37,140 nt of DNA from Cypionkella sp. (GCF_030652235.1 NZ_JAUSBA010000028.1:1-37140), one strand, 5' to 3'. Numbered from the stretch's first letter, positions 24,209 through 33,962 are shown. Notes: generated by a model not told the origin, from the letters alone. Numbers and translations: made by a program.

Positions 24209-26593
24209 TTACTTTTTCTTCGGTGGCACAAACCGCTTGGACGTATCCTTGGCATCCAGTTTCGGCCCGGCTGGCTTGGCGAAAGCAGGCTTGCCAAACG
24301 ACTTACCCTCAGACCCATGCGATTTGGACCCAAAAGCTTTGCCCGGCTTGCCGTCGGCGCCGCCATGCGATTTAAACCCAGTCGATTTAGGCGCGTAAGC
24401 AGGCTTGTCGCCACGCGGTGCGTAAGGTTTCGCACCTTCAGCACGCGGCGCATAAGGCTTGCGATCGCCATCGTCACGCTTGGCATAAGGCTTGGCACCC
24501 TCGGCACGCGGCGCGTAAGGTTTACGCTCGCCATCCGCACGCGGTGCATAGGCAGGCTTGTCGCCACGCGGCGCGTAGGGTTTGCGGTCGCCATCTTCGC
24601 GCTTGGCATAGGGCTTCGCACCCTCGGCACGCGGCGCATACGGCTTGCGCTCACCATCGGCGCGCGGCGCATAAGCGGGTTTATCACCACGCGGCGCGTA
24701 AGGCTTGGCTTCGCGCGCCGCATAGGGCTTTGCATCGCCATCTTCGCGCTTGGCATAAGGTTTTGGCGCGCGCGGACGCGGCGCTTCGGCAGGTGCGGCC
24801 TCAGATCCCTTGATCGGATCATAACCATCCGCCGCCGCTTCCTCGACCAGACGCGAAGGCTTCGGCACATAGGGGGCTTTTTCGCGCTTCTCGTAGGCTG
24901 GCTTGTCGTAAGCTGGCTTTTCCGAACGCTCGGCCCGCGCCGGACGCTCTGCCCGATCCCGCGCAGGGGCGCGCGCGCTGCGTTCCGGGCGATCCATCGA
25001 AGGCTCGCCTTCCATCCGTTCCATCACCACGCCGTTTTCCAGCTCTAGCGCCAGACCAAACCGGCTCGCCAAAGCTTCAGCGATTTGCACGTAAGTGATG
25101 TCTTCCTGCACGCGGATCGCACCAATACCGTCTTTGGTGATCGACCCTGCGTCACAGATTTTCGGCAACAGCCAACGCGCTTCGGCACGGCCCGCGCGGC
25201 CAACCGACAAAGTATACCAGACCGAGGCACCAAATTCGCTGCGTTCGCGCGGCGGGGCTGCTTCGCGTGCTTCGCGCACCGGGCCTGTCTGATCCGACAG
25301 AACTTCCGGCGCCGAGCGCCCCGACCGCCACGATTGAACGTAGGCCGCCGCGATCTGTTCTGCACCAAAGCGTTCAATCAATTGCATCGCCATGCCCATC
25401 TCATCGGTCAGATTCTGACCAAACACCGGGTTTTCAAAGATGCGCATATCGTCTTTTTGCTGCACGTCGTCCGCCGACGGGGCCGAACCCCATTCCGCCA
25501 CAACCTTCGCGCCCTGCAACAAACGCTGGGCTTTCTTGAACTCTGACGGCGCCACGATCAAGGCTGAGACGCCTTTCGATCCAGCGCGCCCCGTCCGACC
25601 CGAACGGTGCAGCAAGGTTTCCGAATTCGACGGCAAATCGGCGTGAATGACCAACTCCAGCCCCGGCAAGTCAATCCCGCGCGCGGCCACATCGGTCGCA
25701 ATACAGACGTTCGCCCGGCCATTGCGCAACGCGGTCAGCGCATTGGTGCGCTCTTGCTGGCTAAGTTCGCCCGACAAAGCCACCACTTTGAAGCCACGAT
25801 TGCCCATCCGCGCCATCAGGTGATTGACGTTCACCCGAGTTTTACAGAACACGATCGCAGCCTTGGCTTCATAAAACCGCAGCATGTTGAAAATCGCATG
25901 CTCACGATCCCGCACCGCCACCGACAGCGCGCGGTATTCGATATCGACGTGCTGCTTGGCCTCACCCTGTGCCGCGATCCGCAACGCATTGTTCTGGAAA
26001 TCTTCTGCCAGCTTTGCGATCTCTTTCGGCACGGTGGCCGAGAACATCAGCGTGCGGCGGTCTTCCGGGGCTGCTGCAAGGATATACTCCAGATCTTCGC
26101 GGAAGCCCAAATCGAGCATCTCATCGGCTTCGTCCAGCACCGCAGCGCGCAGGCCCGACAGGTTCAGCGATTTGCGGTCGATATGGTCGCGCAACCGGCC
26201 CGGCGTGCCGACCACGATATGCGCGCCACGGTCCAGCACGCGCTTTTCGGTGCGGTAATCCATGCCGCCGACGCAGGTGGCAATTACCGCACCCGCGCTT
26301 GCGTAAAGCCATTCCAGCTCGCGCGCCACTTGCAGCGCCAATTCGCGGGTCGGTGCGATCACCAAGGCCAGCGGATTATCGGCATACAAAAGCTTATCCA
26401 TGCCGCCCAAAATCTGGTCGGCAATCGCGATCCCGAAAGCCACGGTCTTGCCCGAACCAGTTTGCGCCGACACCAGCACATCACGGCCCTGCGCATCTGG
26501 TTGCAGCATCGCCGTCTGCACGGCGGTCAGGTTTTCATAGCCCTTAGCCGTCAAAGCCGCAGCCAAAGGCGCGGCAATCACTTGATCAATCAT
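24209..26593 (-). CDS. DEAD-box RNA helicase with long repetitive basic tail
   Basis: A 794-residue RNA helicase. The two RecA domains carry the Q motif region, AQTGSGKT (43-50), PTREL (81-85), TPGR (130-133), DEAD (154-157), SAT (185-187) and HRSGRTGR (329-336). A DbpA-like RNA-binding domain follows (about 455-525). Residues about 535-794 form a low-complexity, Lys/Arg/Pro/Tyr-rich tail with tandem KPYAPR units. It fits CsdA/DbpA-type helicases acting on ribosomal or structured RNA. Start ATG 26593 follows AGGA at 6 bp; a longer frame to 26647 adds GHGQGHPPSG and is rejected. Confidence 0.95.
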   Translation of the reverse strand: MIDQVIAAPLAAALTAKGYENLTAVQTAMLQPDAQGRDVLVSAQTGSGKTVAFGIAIADQILGGMDKLLYADNPLALVIAPTRELALQVARELEWLYASAGAVIATCVGGMDYRTEKRVLDRGAHIVVGTPGRLRDHIDRKSLNLSGLRAAVLDEADEMLDLGFREDLEYILAAAPEDRRTLMFSATVPKEIAKLAEDFQNNALRIAAQGEAKQHVDIEYRALSVAVRDREHAIFNMLRFYEAKAAIVFCKTRVNVNHLMARMGNRGFKVVALSGELSQQERTNALTALRNGRANVCIATDVAARGIDLPGLELVIHADLPSNSETLLHRSGRTGRAGSKGVSALIVAPSEFKKAQRLLQGAKVVAEWGSAPSADDVQQKDDMRIFENPVFGQNLTDEMGMAMQLIERFGAEQIAAAYVQSWRSGRSAPEVLSDQTGPVREAREAAPPRERSEFGASVWYTLSVGRAGRAEARWLLPKICDAGSITKDGIGAIRVQEDITYVQIAEALASRFGLALELENGVVMERMEGEPSMDRPERSARAPARDRAERPARAERSEKPAYDKPAYEKREKAPYVPKPSRLVEEAAADGYDPIKGSEAAPAEAPRPRAPKPYAKREDGDAKPYAAREAKPYAPRGDKPAYAPRADGERKPYAPRAEGAKPYAKREDGDRKPYAPRGDKPAYAPRADGERKPYAPRAEGAKPYAKRDDGDRKPYAPRAEGAKPYAPRGDKPAYAPKSTGFKSHGGADGKPGKAFGSKSHGSEGKSFGKPAFAKPAGPKLDAKDTSKRFVPPKKK
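24389..24763 (-). repeat. Coding tandem repeat in the helicase tail
   Basis: Residues about 611-735 of the helicase consist of near-repeats of about 10 residues built on KPYAPRxxGx/KPYAKRxDGD. They assemble into a larger unit of 41 residues (123 bp, starting PAYAPRADGERKPYAPRAEG) that occurs twice in a row (residues 639-679 and 680-730), the second with a 10-residue insertion. All copies stay in frame. Confidence 0.85.
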
Positions 26594-26752
26594 ATCTTTT
26601 CCTGATGGGGGATGGCCTTGGCCATGCCCGTGAAGTCCCATAAACACGGCACCTCATTCCCCATCGCAAGCCAGCCTCCCTGCCACTTGCCCCGGAATCC
26701 TCGGGCCGAAGCAGGTCGCATAACGCAAACGACACGAGTTGTATATAGGTAG

Positions 26753-26771
26753 GGTGCGTGTTTCACGCACC
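26753..26771. repeat. Short palindrome GGTGCGTG-TTT-CACGCACC
   Basis: A perfect 8-bp stem with a 3-base loop, preceded by GTAG. A close relative with GTAG in the same place lies at 36374-36397, after the CaiB-like gene. Here it sits 16 bp past the stop of the membrane winged-helix gene and has no T-tract in that direction. Confidence 0.75.
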
Positions 26772-26786
26772 TTCTCCAGCGCCCGC

Positions 26787-27491
26787 TCAGATCATCTTGA
26801 TGGTATCTTTGCCCACCGCCAGCATATAGCCCCGGCGCGCAATCGTTTTGACCAACAACTCGCTGACCATCTGATTGCCCAAAGCATCGCGCAGCCGCTT
26901 CACCCGTGTCGCCCCCGCCGCTTCGTCACAATCGGCGGCATTGCGACCCGAGATCACGCCTTCAATCTGCGCGCCCGTCAGTACATCATCATCCATCCGC
27001 GCCTCGGCCAAGACGCTCAATGTTTCTATCGCCGCCTCAGTCAACGCAAATTCCATATCGTTGATATAAACTGCCCGCGCCTCGCGGCTGATCACCAAAG
27101 TGCTGACTTGAATCCCACTCCGCTGAATCGCTGAAATCCGCCGGTTCAACCCGATGATCGTCACCAGAAATACCAGCGCTGCCACCATCAAGGCGGTGGC
27201 AAACACCAACAGCACGAAGATCACGCTTCGATACCCGGTCAACACTTCCGAAAACGACGTCCCAGACTGCGCCAAAATCTCCAGCAATTTAATCTCAGCC
27301 CCGGTGTTGAGGTTGTTGTTCTCAACAAACAACCGCTCCACCCGCACGTTGAACGCATTGGCATCCGGCAGGTTGATGAACAAAAAAACTGCGGCGCCCA
27401 GCAAGATCAGCACAATAGCTGCTATCCCGCCCGCAACCACCCGGTTGCCCGCCTTCAGCACATCAGTAGCGGAGGAAGTACTCTCCTGCAC
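26787..27491 (-). CDS. Membrane protein with C-terminal OmpR/PhoB-type winged helix
   Basis: A 234-residue protein with two predicted membrane helices (about 18-41 and 89-116), a loop of about 47 residues between them, and a cytoplasmic C-terminal domain (about 130-226) that looks like an OmpR/PhoB winged helix: LVISREARAVYINDMEFALT (four-strand start), TEAAIETLSVLAEA, RVKRLRDALG, and KTIARRGYML at the end. NRRISAIQR after helix 2 supports a cytoplasmic C-terminus. No receiver or kinase domain is present. I chose GTG 27491 (AAAGGA 6 bp upstream); a TTG at 27524 is an alternative. It overlaps the exported-protein gene by 29 bp, so they form one unit. Role in sensing is inferred. Confidence 0.78.
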   Translation of the reverse strand: MQESTSSATDVLKAGNRVVAGGIAAIVLILLGAAVFLFINLPDANAFNVRVERLFVENNNLNTGAEIKLLEILAQSGTSFSEVLTGYRSVIFVLLVFATALMVAALVFLVTIIGLNRRISAIQRSGIQVSTLVISREARAVYINDMEFALTEAAIETLSVLAEARMDDDVLTGAQIEGVISGRNAADCDEAAGATRVKRLRDALGNQMVSELLVKTIARRGYMLAVGKDTIKMI

Positions 27492-27747
27492 TGGCTTTCC
27501 TTTCACCCAAACCTTCGGGGCCAAAGGTGGACAATACGTTCAGCAAAGTCCAGCCATCCGCCGCCAGCCTGGGCTTAAGTTCGCCTTGCGCAGCCGCCTT
27601 GCTGCCGCAAGCGCCATCGGAAATCTGTGCCACACCATAATGCAGCCGCAACGGGCTGTCCTGCTTGGCCTTGTAATCGGCATAACATTCAGCGCTCGCC
27701 GGCAGCGCCACGCCAAAAGCCAAAATTGCCGCAAGTAACAGGCGCAT
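27463..27747 (-). CDS. Small exported protein, partner of the membrane winged-helix gene
   Basis: A 94-residue exported protein: signal MRLLLAAILAFGVALPASA, then a mature domain of about 75 residues with two Cys (ECYADY, GACGSKAA) that may form a disulfide. The C-terminal half (GWTLLNVLSTFGPEGLGERKAS) is compact and partly hydrophobic. No named family is recognised. Start ATG 27747 has GGGAG 8 bp upstream; an earlier GTG is too close to that site. Its 3' end overlaps the winged-helix gene, so the two are very likely translated together. Confidence 0.75.
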   Translation of the reverse strand: MRLLLAAILAFGVALPASAECYADYKAKQDSPLRLHYGVAQISDGACGSKAAAQGELKPRLAADGWTLLNVLSTFGPEGLGERKASAGEYFLRY

Positions 27748-27937
27748 GATCTGCACTCCCTAAATCGTTACCAGCACCTTGGGCAAAACCGCGCAGCTAT
27801 TCAATATCGAAGCGGGTTTACGGCGCTGCTATCGCCTATCAACCGACGGATATTGCTTGGCCAGGCGTTGAACGACCAGTCTCAGGTATCGGCTTCACAG
27901 AGGCCCGCCCAACACATCCCATAAGAAGCAGGTCATC

Positions 27938-28453
27938 ATGTCCAACAGGTCATACGCATCCGAGACCCTCGCCGAAACCATCCACGCCCGGCGCGACACC
28001 CGACAGACGCCGATGTTCACCCTGAAGCGCCAAGCGAATATTCTGATTGTGTTGCTGATAGCGATCTCACTTTTGGCCGCCACCGCGATGCCGTCGCATG
28101 CCGACAAGCGCGGCGACAATTTTGCCAAGATCATCGCAGGCGCTTTGGTGATCGGCCTGATCGCCAAGACCATCGACGACAACAAGGACCGCAACAAACC
28201 CAAACCGCACCATCCGCAACCGCAGCCCTATCCCGAACCGAGTTATCTGCCGCGCGTGCCCTCGGTCTGCGCGATCAGCATCGACAGCAATTCCGGCGAT
28301 GCGGTGACAATGTATTCGCAGAAATGCCTGCGCCGCGAAGGTTTTGATTACCGCCTGCCGAACTGTGCCCGCGATGTGCGGATCTATGGCGAAGCTGACC
28401 GGGTCTATTCCGCGCAATGCTTGCGCGACGCGGGTTTCCGCTTGGGCAGGTAA
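27938..28453 (+). CDS. Exported protein of unknown function, Cys-rich C-terminal domain
   Basis: A 171-residue protein with a hydrophobic segment at about 34-55 ([21 protein letters not shown]) that should act as a signal peptide with a long n-region. After a Gly/Ala hydrophobic stretch ([18 protein letters not shown]) and a Pro/His-rich linker ([16 protein letters not shown]), the C-terminal half has four Cys in pairs ([28 protein letters not shown]), suggesting two similar subdomains. Family not recognised. AGG lies 5-6 bp before ATG 27938; ATG 28013 is an alternative that gives a shorter n-region. It ends before a strong terminator. Confidence 0.72.
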   Translation: MSNRSYASETLAETIHARRDTRQTPMFTLKRQANILIVLLIAISLLAATAMPSHADKRGDNFAKIIAGALVIGLIAKTIDDNKDRNKPKPHHPQPQPYPEPSYLPRVPSVCAISIDSNSGDAVTMYSQKCLRREGFDYRLPNCARDVRIYGEADRVYSAQCLRDAGFRLGR

Positions 28454-28500
28454 CGCACAGAATCCGGGCCGCATCCCGATCCCTTAGCGGTCCGACCCTT

Positions 28501-28538
28501 GGGGGCGAAGGCTTGAGCAGCTTCGCCCCCCTTTTTTT
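28501..28538 (+). terminator. Strong intrinsic terminator
   Basis: GGGGGCGAAG (28501-28510) pairs perfectly with CTTCGCCCCC (28521-28530), followed by CTTTTTTT. It lies 47 bp past the stop of 27938-28453 and 28 bp before the rnhB start codon, so rnhB must use a promoter at or near it, or the hairpin regulates read-through. Confidence 0.92.
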
Positions 28539-28566
28539 GCCCGCATTTTCACGCTACGCGCAAGGC

Positions 28567-29205
28567 ATGAAAAAATTCTCCGCCCATTTCGACTATGAAA
28601 CCGCAGCCTATGCCCTTGGCCACCGCCAGATCGCGGGCGTGGATGAAGTGGGCCGAGGCCCGCTCGCAGGCCCGGTCACCGCCGCTGCTGTCATCCTTGA
28701 CCCCAATAACATCCCCCCAGGTCTGGCCGATTCCAAAACCCTCACCGCCGCCCGCCGCGAAGCGCTTTATGATGCCATCCTGACATCGGCGCTGTGCTGC
28801 ATCGCCCATGCCTCGGTCGAGGAAATCGACCAACTCAACATCCTGCGCGCCAGCCATCTCGCGATGGAGCGTGCCGTCGCGGGTCTGCCGCAAACGCCCG
28901 ACCATGTCCTGATCGACGGCAACCTGATTCCAGCGAATCTGAAGGGTCGCGCGCAAGCGATCATCAAGGGCGATGCCAAATCACTTTCCATCGCCGCCGC
29001 CTCGATCATCGCCAAAGTGGCGCGCGATCGCATCATGGTGGATTTGGCGCAACAATACCCCGGCTATGGCTGGGAGGCGAACGCCGGATACCCGACAAAG
29101 ATGCATCAGTTGGCGCTCCTAAATCTTGGGGTTACGCCTGCGCATAGACGTTCGTTCAAACCTATCCACAAGATGTTGTATCAAGACAAATCTGTAACCC
29201 CTTGA
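28567..29205 (+). CDS. rnhB: Ribonuclease HII
   Basis: A 212-residue RNase HII, which nicks DNA at ribonucleotides and removes RNA primers. The N-terminal motif [14 protein letters not shown] holds the first catalytic Asp-Glu pair, DGN (about residue 118) the third acidic residue, and [10 protein letters not shown] with the downstream [10 protein letters not shown] the usual substrate-contact segments. The start ATG 28567 ([11 protein letters not shown]) gives the normal family length; AAGG is very close to the ATG, so the ribosome site is poor. It is followed by ccrM, an arrangement often seen in alphaproteobacteria. Confidence 0.95.
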   Translation: MKKFSAHFDYETAAYALGHRQIAGVDEVGRGPLAGPVTAAAVILDPNNIPPGLADSKTLTAARREALYDAILTSALCCIAHASVEEIDQLNILRASHLAMERAVAGLPQTPDHVLIDGNLIPANLKGRAQAIIKGDAKSLSIAAASIIAKVARDRIMVDLAQQYPGYGWEANAGYPTKMHQLALLNLGVTPAHRRSFKPIHKMLYQDKSVTP

Positions 29206-29247
29206 TTCAATAAAGAATTTGACGAGTTATCCACAATGACTCATTCT
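29162..29247 (+). promoter_or_regulatory. ccrM upstream region with DnaA box and GANTC sites
   Basis: In the 86-bp gap before ccrM lie GATTC (29204-29208) and GACTC (29238-29242), both CcrM target sites (GANTC), and a perfect DnaA box TTATCCACA (29227-29235). A 8-of-9 match, CTATCCACA (29162-29170), lies at the end of rnhB. A possible -35 TTGACG (29219-29224) with a weak -10 CATTCT (29242-29247) at 17-bp spacing would place the DnaA box and a methylation site inside the promoter. The promoter is a guess; the sites are directly seen. Confidence 0.6.
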
Positions 29248-29270
29248 CTGCATCAACAAACGGTGAATAA

Positions 29271-30416
<1,146 letters not shown>

Positions 30417-30462
30417 CAGGGGTGGGTTAGCACCCCCCCCTTCCCCCAGATTTCGAACGCCT

Positions 30463-30522
30463 GTGTCATGGTTCCGCCCATGACACCACTGCCTCAGCAT
30501 GCACGTCATGCTGAGGTTTTTT
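30463..30522 (+). terminator. Double hairpin ending the rnhB-ccrM unit
   Basis: First hairpin: GTGTCATGG (30463-30471) with CCATGACAC (30478-30486), no T-tract. Second: CCTCAGCATG (30492-30501) with CATGCTGAGG (30507-30516), followed by TTTTTT, a classic intrinsic terminator. Both lie between ccrM and the methyltransferase gene. Confidence 0.9.
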
Positions 30523-30587
30523 CCGTTAGGCCGCCCGCCCAAGTTGCGCTAGCATCGCTGCATTGACGCCAGATATTTGAGCCCATC

Positions 30588-31643
30588 ATGCAGCCCGATC
30601 TGCCCAGCCTGACGCGCATTTGCCAAGCCGAGGAAACTGCCCTCAGGACGATTTTCGAGGGTATCGCGGCGGCGTTCGCTCCGCCATACGCCCCGAAAAT
30701 CCGCGCCCAGATCACCAGCCTGATGACCCTTGCCGAGCCTCACCGCCACGCCCTGCAACGCGCCCACAGCTTTCATCTGCAAAGCCCGGCCTTGCGCGCC
30801 CTGCCGATGCACGCCCCCGAGCGACAGTATTTCGATGCCGTTTTGCGTCATCTCCGCCTCTATCCCACCGCCATCACCCGCCTGCAATCCGCGCTCCGCC
30901 ACCGCCTGCCGCTGTTTCCGCCACCCCCGCCGCCCTTCGGCCCCGAGGCGCAAACGCTCGCGCTGCACAGCCGCACTTGGGACCGCATGCACGCGCATCT
31001 CAGCCCGCACATCCCCAATCTTTATCACGACACCCCCGGCCACCACGGCGATCTGCCCTATCCCAGCACTGATTTCCTGCGCTACGCCATGGCCGCGCGG
31101 CGGATTTGCTTGGCGATGGACAAACACGCCCCGGCATTTCTGGATGTCGGCTGCGGCATCGGCTTGAAGGTATTGCAAGCGGCTGAGTTGTTCGCGCAAG
31201 CCGACGGTCTGGAGTATGAACCCGCCCATGCTGCCGCAGGCCAAACGATGCTGCAGCGCGGCGGGTGGCCGGTGGCCCAGATCTTCCACGCCGACGCGCT
31301 GACCTTTGAGCGTTACGGCGATTACGATGTGCTTTATGTCTACAAACCGATGTATGGCGCGGCGTTAGAGCAGATGGAGGCCCGCCTGACCGGCCAAGCC
31401 CGCCCCGGCACTCTGTTGATCGCGCCCTATACCGATTTCACCACCCGGTTTGAAACCATGGGATGCACGCGGATTGAGGGCTTTCTTTACATCATCCGCC
31501 CGCCGAAACCCCTACCCGCCCTGCTGCAGCGCGCCACGACGGTCGGCTGCGCTCTGCCTGCGCGGCCCAAGAATGGCTATGCCGAGGATGGTTTTCTGGC
31601 CCCGCTGCACCTTGCGCTGCGCCGCTGGGGCCATGGCGACTGA
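30588..31643 (+). CDS. Class I SAM-dependent methyltransferase-like protein with long N-terminal region
   Basis: A 351-residue protein. The SAM-binding motif I is FLDVGCGIGLKVLQAAE (184-200), with the acidic residue ending strand 2 in DGLEYEPAHA. After it come motifs consistent with a class I fold (ADALTFERYGDYDVLYVYKPMY). The first 180 residues are helical, rich in Ala/His/Arg, with a run of six Pro at 111-116, and are not recognised. Substrate unknown. The Shine-Dalgarno before ATG 30588 is weak. A terminator lies just upstream, so it has its own promoter. Confidence 0.75.
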   Translation: MQPDLPSLTRICQAEETALRTIFEGIAAAFAPPYAPKIRAQITSLMTLAEPHRHALQRAHSFHLQSPALRALPMHAPERQYFDAVLRHLRLYPTAITRLQSALRHRLPLFPPPPPPFGPEAQTLALHSRTWDRMHAHLSPHIPNLYHDTPGHHGDLPYPSTDFLRYAMAARRICLAMDKHAPAFLDVGCGIGLKVLQAAELFAQADGLEYEPAHAAAGQTMLQRGGWPVAQIFHADALTFERYGDYDVLYVYKPMYGAALEQMEARLTGQARPGTLLIAPYTDFTTRFETMGCTRIEGFLYIIRPPKPLPALLQRATTVGCALPARPKNGYAEDGFLAPLHLALRRWGHGD

Positions 31644-31710
31644 TCCGCTGCGCCTCAAGCGTTTCCGCCTTCCTCGCTTGCACCAACACGCTTTGCTGCG
31701 AAGAAAGCCG

Positions 31711-32883
31711 TCAGGCTTGATGCGCACCTCTGCCGGCCGACGCGCCCTTCGGATCCGGATTCAGCGCCTTGTTATAGCCGTACCAGTCGGTGATATCGGG
31801 GTAATACTGCGCTCGCCATGCCTTCACCCGCCTGTTCATCAGCCGTTTCCACACGGGTGGCACCATCGCCGCCATCGTCATCACCGGATAGCCATAGGGC
31901 AGTTGCGGCGCGTCATCGGAGCTATAGGTTTGCAGCAAAGGAAACCGCCGATCCGGTTTGTAATGATGATCGGAATGGCGCTGCAAATTGATCAAGAGCC
32001 AGTTTGACGCCCGATGCGAGGCGTTCCAACTGTGGCGCGGCAGCACATGTTCATAGCGCCCCTCGCCCAGATAGCGCCGGGTCAGACCGTAATGCTCGAT
32101 GTAATTCACCAGTTCCAACTGCCAGACCGCGACCCAAGCCTGCCACAAAAACAGCGCCAGACCGATCCAGCCGCCCAAGGCCAAAGCCAGCAGCAGCATC
32201 GCACCCTGCAAGCCCCAATAACGCCAATACGGGCTGGATTTGTCTAAAGATTTCAGCCCTTTGCGCGCCAGCATCGCAGATTCGGCTTTCCAAGCCGATT
32301 GGTGGCATTGCAACAAAACCCGTGGGAAAAACCGATGGAAGCCTTCATTATAGCGCGCTGTCACCGGATCACGCGGCGTGCCGACATATAAGTGATGTAC
32401 ACGCAGATGTTCGGATCGGAAATGGCTATAGAGCACGCTTGCCAGCAGCAGATCGCCCAAAGCCCGCTCCCACGTCGGTTTTTGATGCATCAGTTCATGC
32501 GCGTAATTGATCCCGATGGTGCCCGAGACCACGCCCATGCCAAAAAACAGCCCGATCTTTTCGGCCGCGCCCAAACCCACCGCCTGCGGCACATACCACA
32601 GCATCCAACACAGCAAGGTAAACTGCGCCGGAAACCAGATCAGTGTGACCAGACGGTAGTATTTCAATCCCGCTTCCGGCGTATTCAGATCGGCGTTATC
32701 CTCATTCCGCCCGGTCACCGCATCCAGCAGCGAGAACATCCCCCACGCATAAAATGGCAGCGCCAGCACGAACCAGCCGCCCCAGAGTGCCGCCAGCACC
32801 GCCACCGGGATCATCCCCAAAGACAGCCAGAACGGCAGAGCATTTTGCAGGCGTTGCACATCGGCGCTTGGAATAACTGTCAT
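31711..32883 (-). CDS. AlkB-type membrane fatty-acid-desaturase-fold hydroxylase
   Basis: A 390-residue integral-membrane di-iron enzyme. The histidine motifs of alkane hydroxylases are present: HELMH (129-133), EHLRVHH (158-164), and QRHSDHH (301-307), plus NYIEHYG (260-266). Several hydrophobic helices (about 14-55, 77-123, 225-255) place the active site at the cytoplasmic face. Alkane 1-monooxygenase is the likely name; related xylene or other alkyl hydroxylases cannot be excluded. It needs rubredoxin, not seen here. ATG 32883 has GAGG 6 bp upstream; the adjacent ATG 32886 is possible. It follows mutY by 44 bp. Confidence 0.87.
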   Translation of the reverse strand: MTVIPSADVQRLQNALPFWLSLGMIPVAVLAALWGGWFVLALPFYAWGMFSLLDAVTGRNEDNADLNTPEAGLKYYRLVTLIWFPAQFTLLCWMLWYVPQAVGLGAAEKIGLFFGMGVVSGTIGINYAHELMHQKPTWERALGDLLLASVLYSHFRSEHLRVHHLYVGTPRDPVTARYNEGFHRFFPRVLLQCHQSAWKAESAMLARKGLKSLDKSSPYWRYWGLQGAMLLLALALGGWIGLALFLWQAWVAVWQLELVNYIEHYGLTRRYLGEGRYEHVLPRHSWNASHRASNWLLINLQRHSDHHYKPDRRFPLLQTYSSDDAPQLPYGYPVMTMAAMVPPVWKRLMNRRVKAWRAQYYPDITDWYGYNKALNPDPKGASAGRGAHQA

Positions 32884-32927
32884 CATGGCCCTCTTTTGCG
32901 GCCAGTCTAACGCAAAATCCACACCAC

Positions 32928-33962
32928 TCAACGCGGCGTTTTGCCTTGGAACGCAAGGTCATAGGCCTTGCGCATCAAGGTTGGCAGATCATCGGGGTTT
33001 AGCTGCATATATTCGCCTCTCTGCGGATTGGCTGCGGAATCAGCGGCATTCACCTGCAAGATTAGGTGGAAATGTGTGAAGGTATGCTTAACTTCCCCCA
33101 AATTTTTCCAATCTGCCGCAAATGGCGCGCCTAAAGTTGTGCCATCCCAGCCATCTGACGGAAACCCCAGCATCCCGCCCAACAGCCCGCGCTCGGCCCG
33201 CCGCTCGACCAAAACCAGCCCGCCACGCGCGGCCACCCAAGCCACGCCCTGCCGCACGGGCTTCTCAGCCTTTGCCAGCTTACGCGGAAATTCTGCCGCA
33301 AGTTCAAGACGTTGTGCCTCACACAGCCCCAACAAGGGGCAAATCCCGCACGCCGGGTTGCGCGGGGTGCAGATCGTCGCCCCCAGATCCATCACCGCTT
33401 GCGCGTAATCGCCGGGGCGCAGATTGGGCGTTAGCAGCCCCGCCAAACGCACCAATTCCGGCTTGGCCCCAGGCAAGGGATCCTGCACCGCAAACAGCCG
33501 CGCCATCACCCGCTCGACATTGCCATCGACCACCACCGCAGGCTCATCATAACAAATCGCCGCCACCGCCGCCGCCGTATACGGCCCCACCCCCGGCAAA
33601 GCCCGCATCCCAGCCGCCGAGGCCGGAAACACCCCGCCATGATCCCGCACCACCGCCCGCGCGCAGGCGAGCAGATTGCGGGCGCGGGCGTAATAGCCAA
33701 GTCCCGCCCATTCCGCCATCACCTCGCCGTCCTGCGCCGCCGCCAAATCCGCAACCCTCGGCCAGCGCGCGATAAACCGTTGAAAATATGCGCCAACCGC
33801 CGCCACCGTGGTCTGCTGCAACATCACTTCCGACATCCAGACCCGGTAGGGATCGGCGCGCAGGCCCGCCGCGCGCGCAGCAGGCGACACCCGCCACGGC
33901 ATCACCCGCGCCGATCGGTCATACCAGCCCAGCAAGCGCTGGCTTACTTCCGCGTCACGCAA
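32928..33962 (-). CDS. mutY: A/G-specific adenine DNA glycosylase
   Basis: A 344-residue DNA repair enzyme that removes A paired with 8-oxoG. Seen: the catalytic Glu45 in MSEVMLQQTTV, the helix-hairpin-helix LPGVGPYTA (122-130) and Asp146 in VVVDGNVERV, and the [4Fe-4S] ligands Cys198, Cys205, Cys208, Cys214. A C-terminal MutT-like 8-oxoG recognition domain follows (about 230-344). The start is a TTG at 33962: the frame is not open usefully further, and GAGGGG lies 7 bp upstream. It is divergent from DUF721 34044-34577. Confidence 0.94.
   Translation of the reverse strand: MRDAEVSQRLLGWYDRSARVMPWRVSPAARAAGLRADPYRVWMSEVMLQQTTVAAVGAYFQRFIARWPRVADLAAAQDGEVMAEWAGLGYYARARNLLACARAVVRDHGGVFPASAAGMRALPGVGPYTAAAVAAICYDEPAVVVDGNVERVMARLFAVQDPLPGAKPELVRLAGLLTPNLRPGDYAQAVMDLGATICTPRNPACGICPLLGLCEAQRLELAAEFPRKLAKAEKPVRQGVAWVAARGGLVLVERRAERGLLGGMLGFPSDGWDGTTLGAPFAADWKNLGEVKHTFTHFHLILQVNAADSAANPQRGEYMQLNPDDLPTLMRKAYDLAFQGKTPR

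Noticed and set aside
24389-24763. Direct repeats resembling a CRISPR array
   Set aside because: The repeats are in frame inside the helicase gene, unequal, and have no spacers.
24170-25048. Plus-strand frame of 292 codons with Arg-rich repeats
   Set aside because: It is the antisense of the helicase's repetitive tail; the repeats simply mirror KPYAPR codons.
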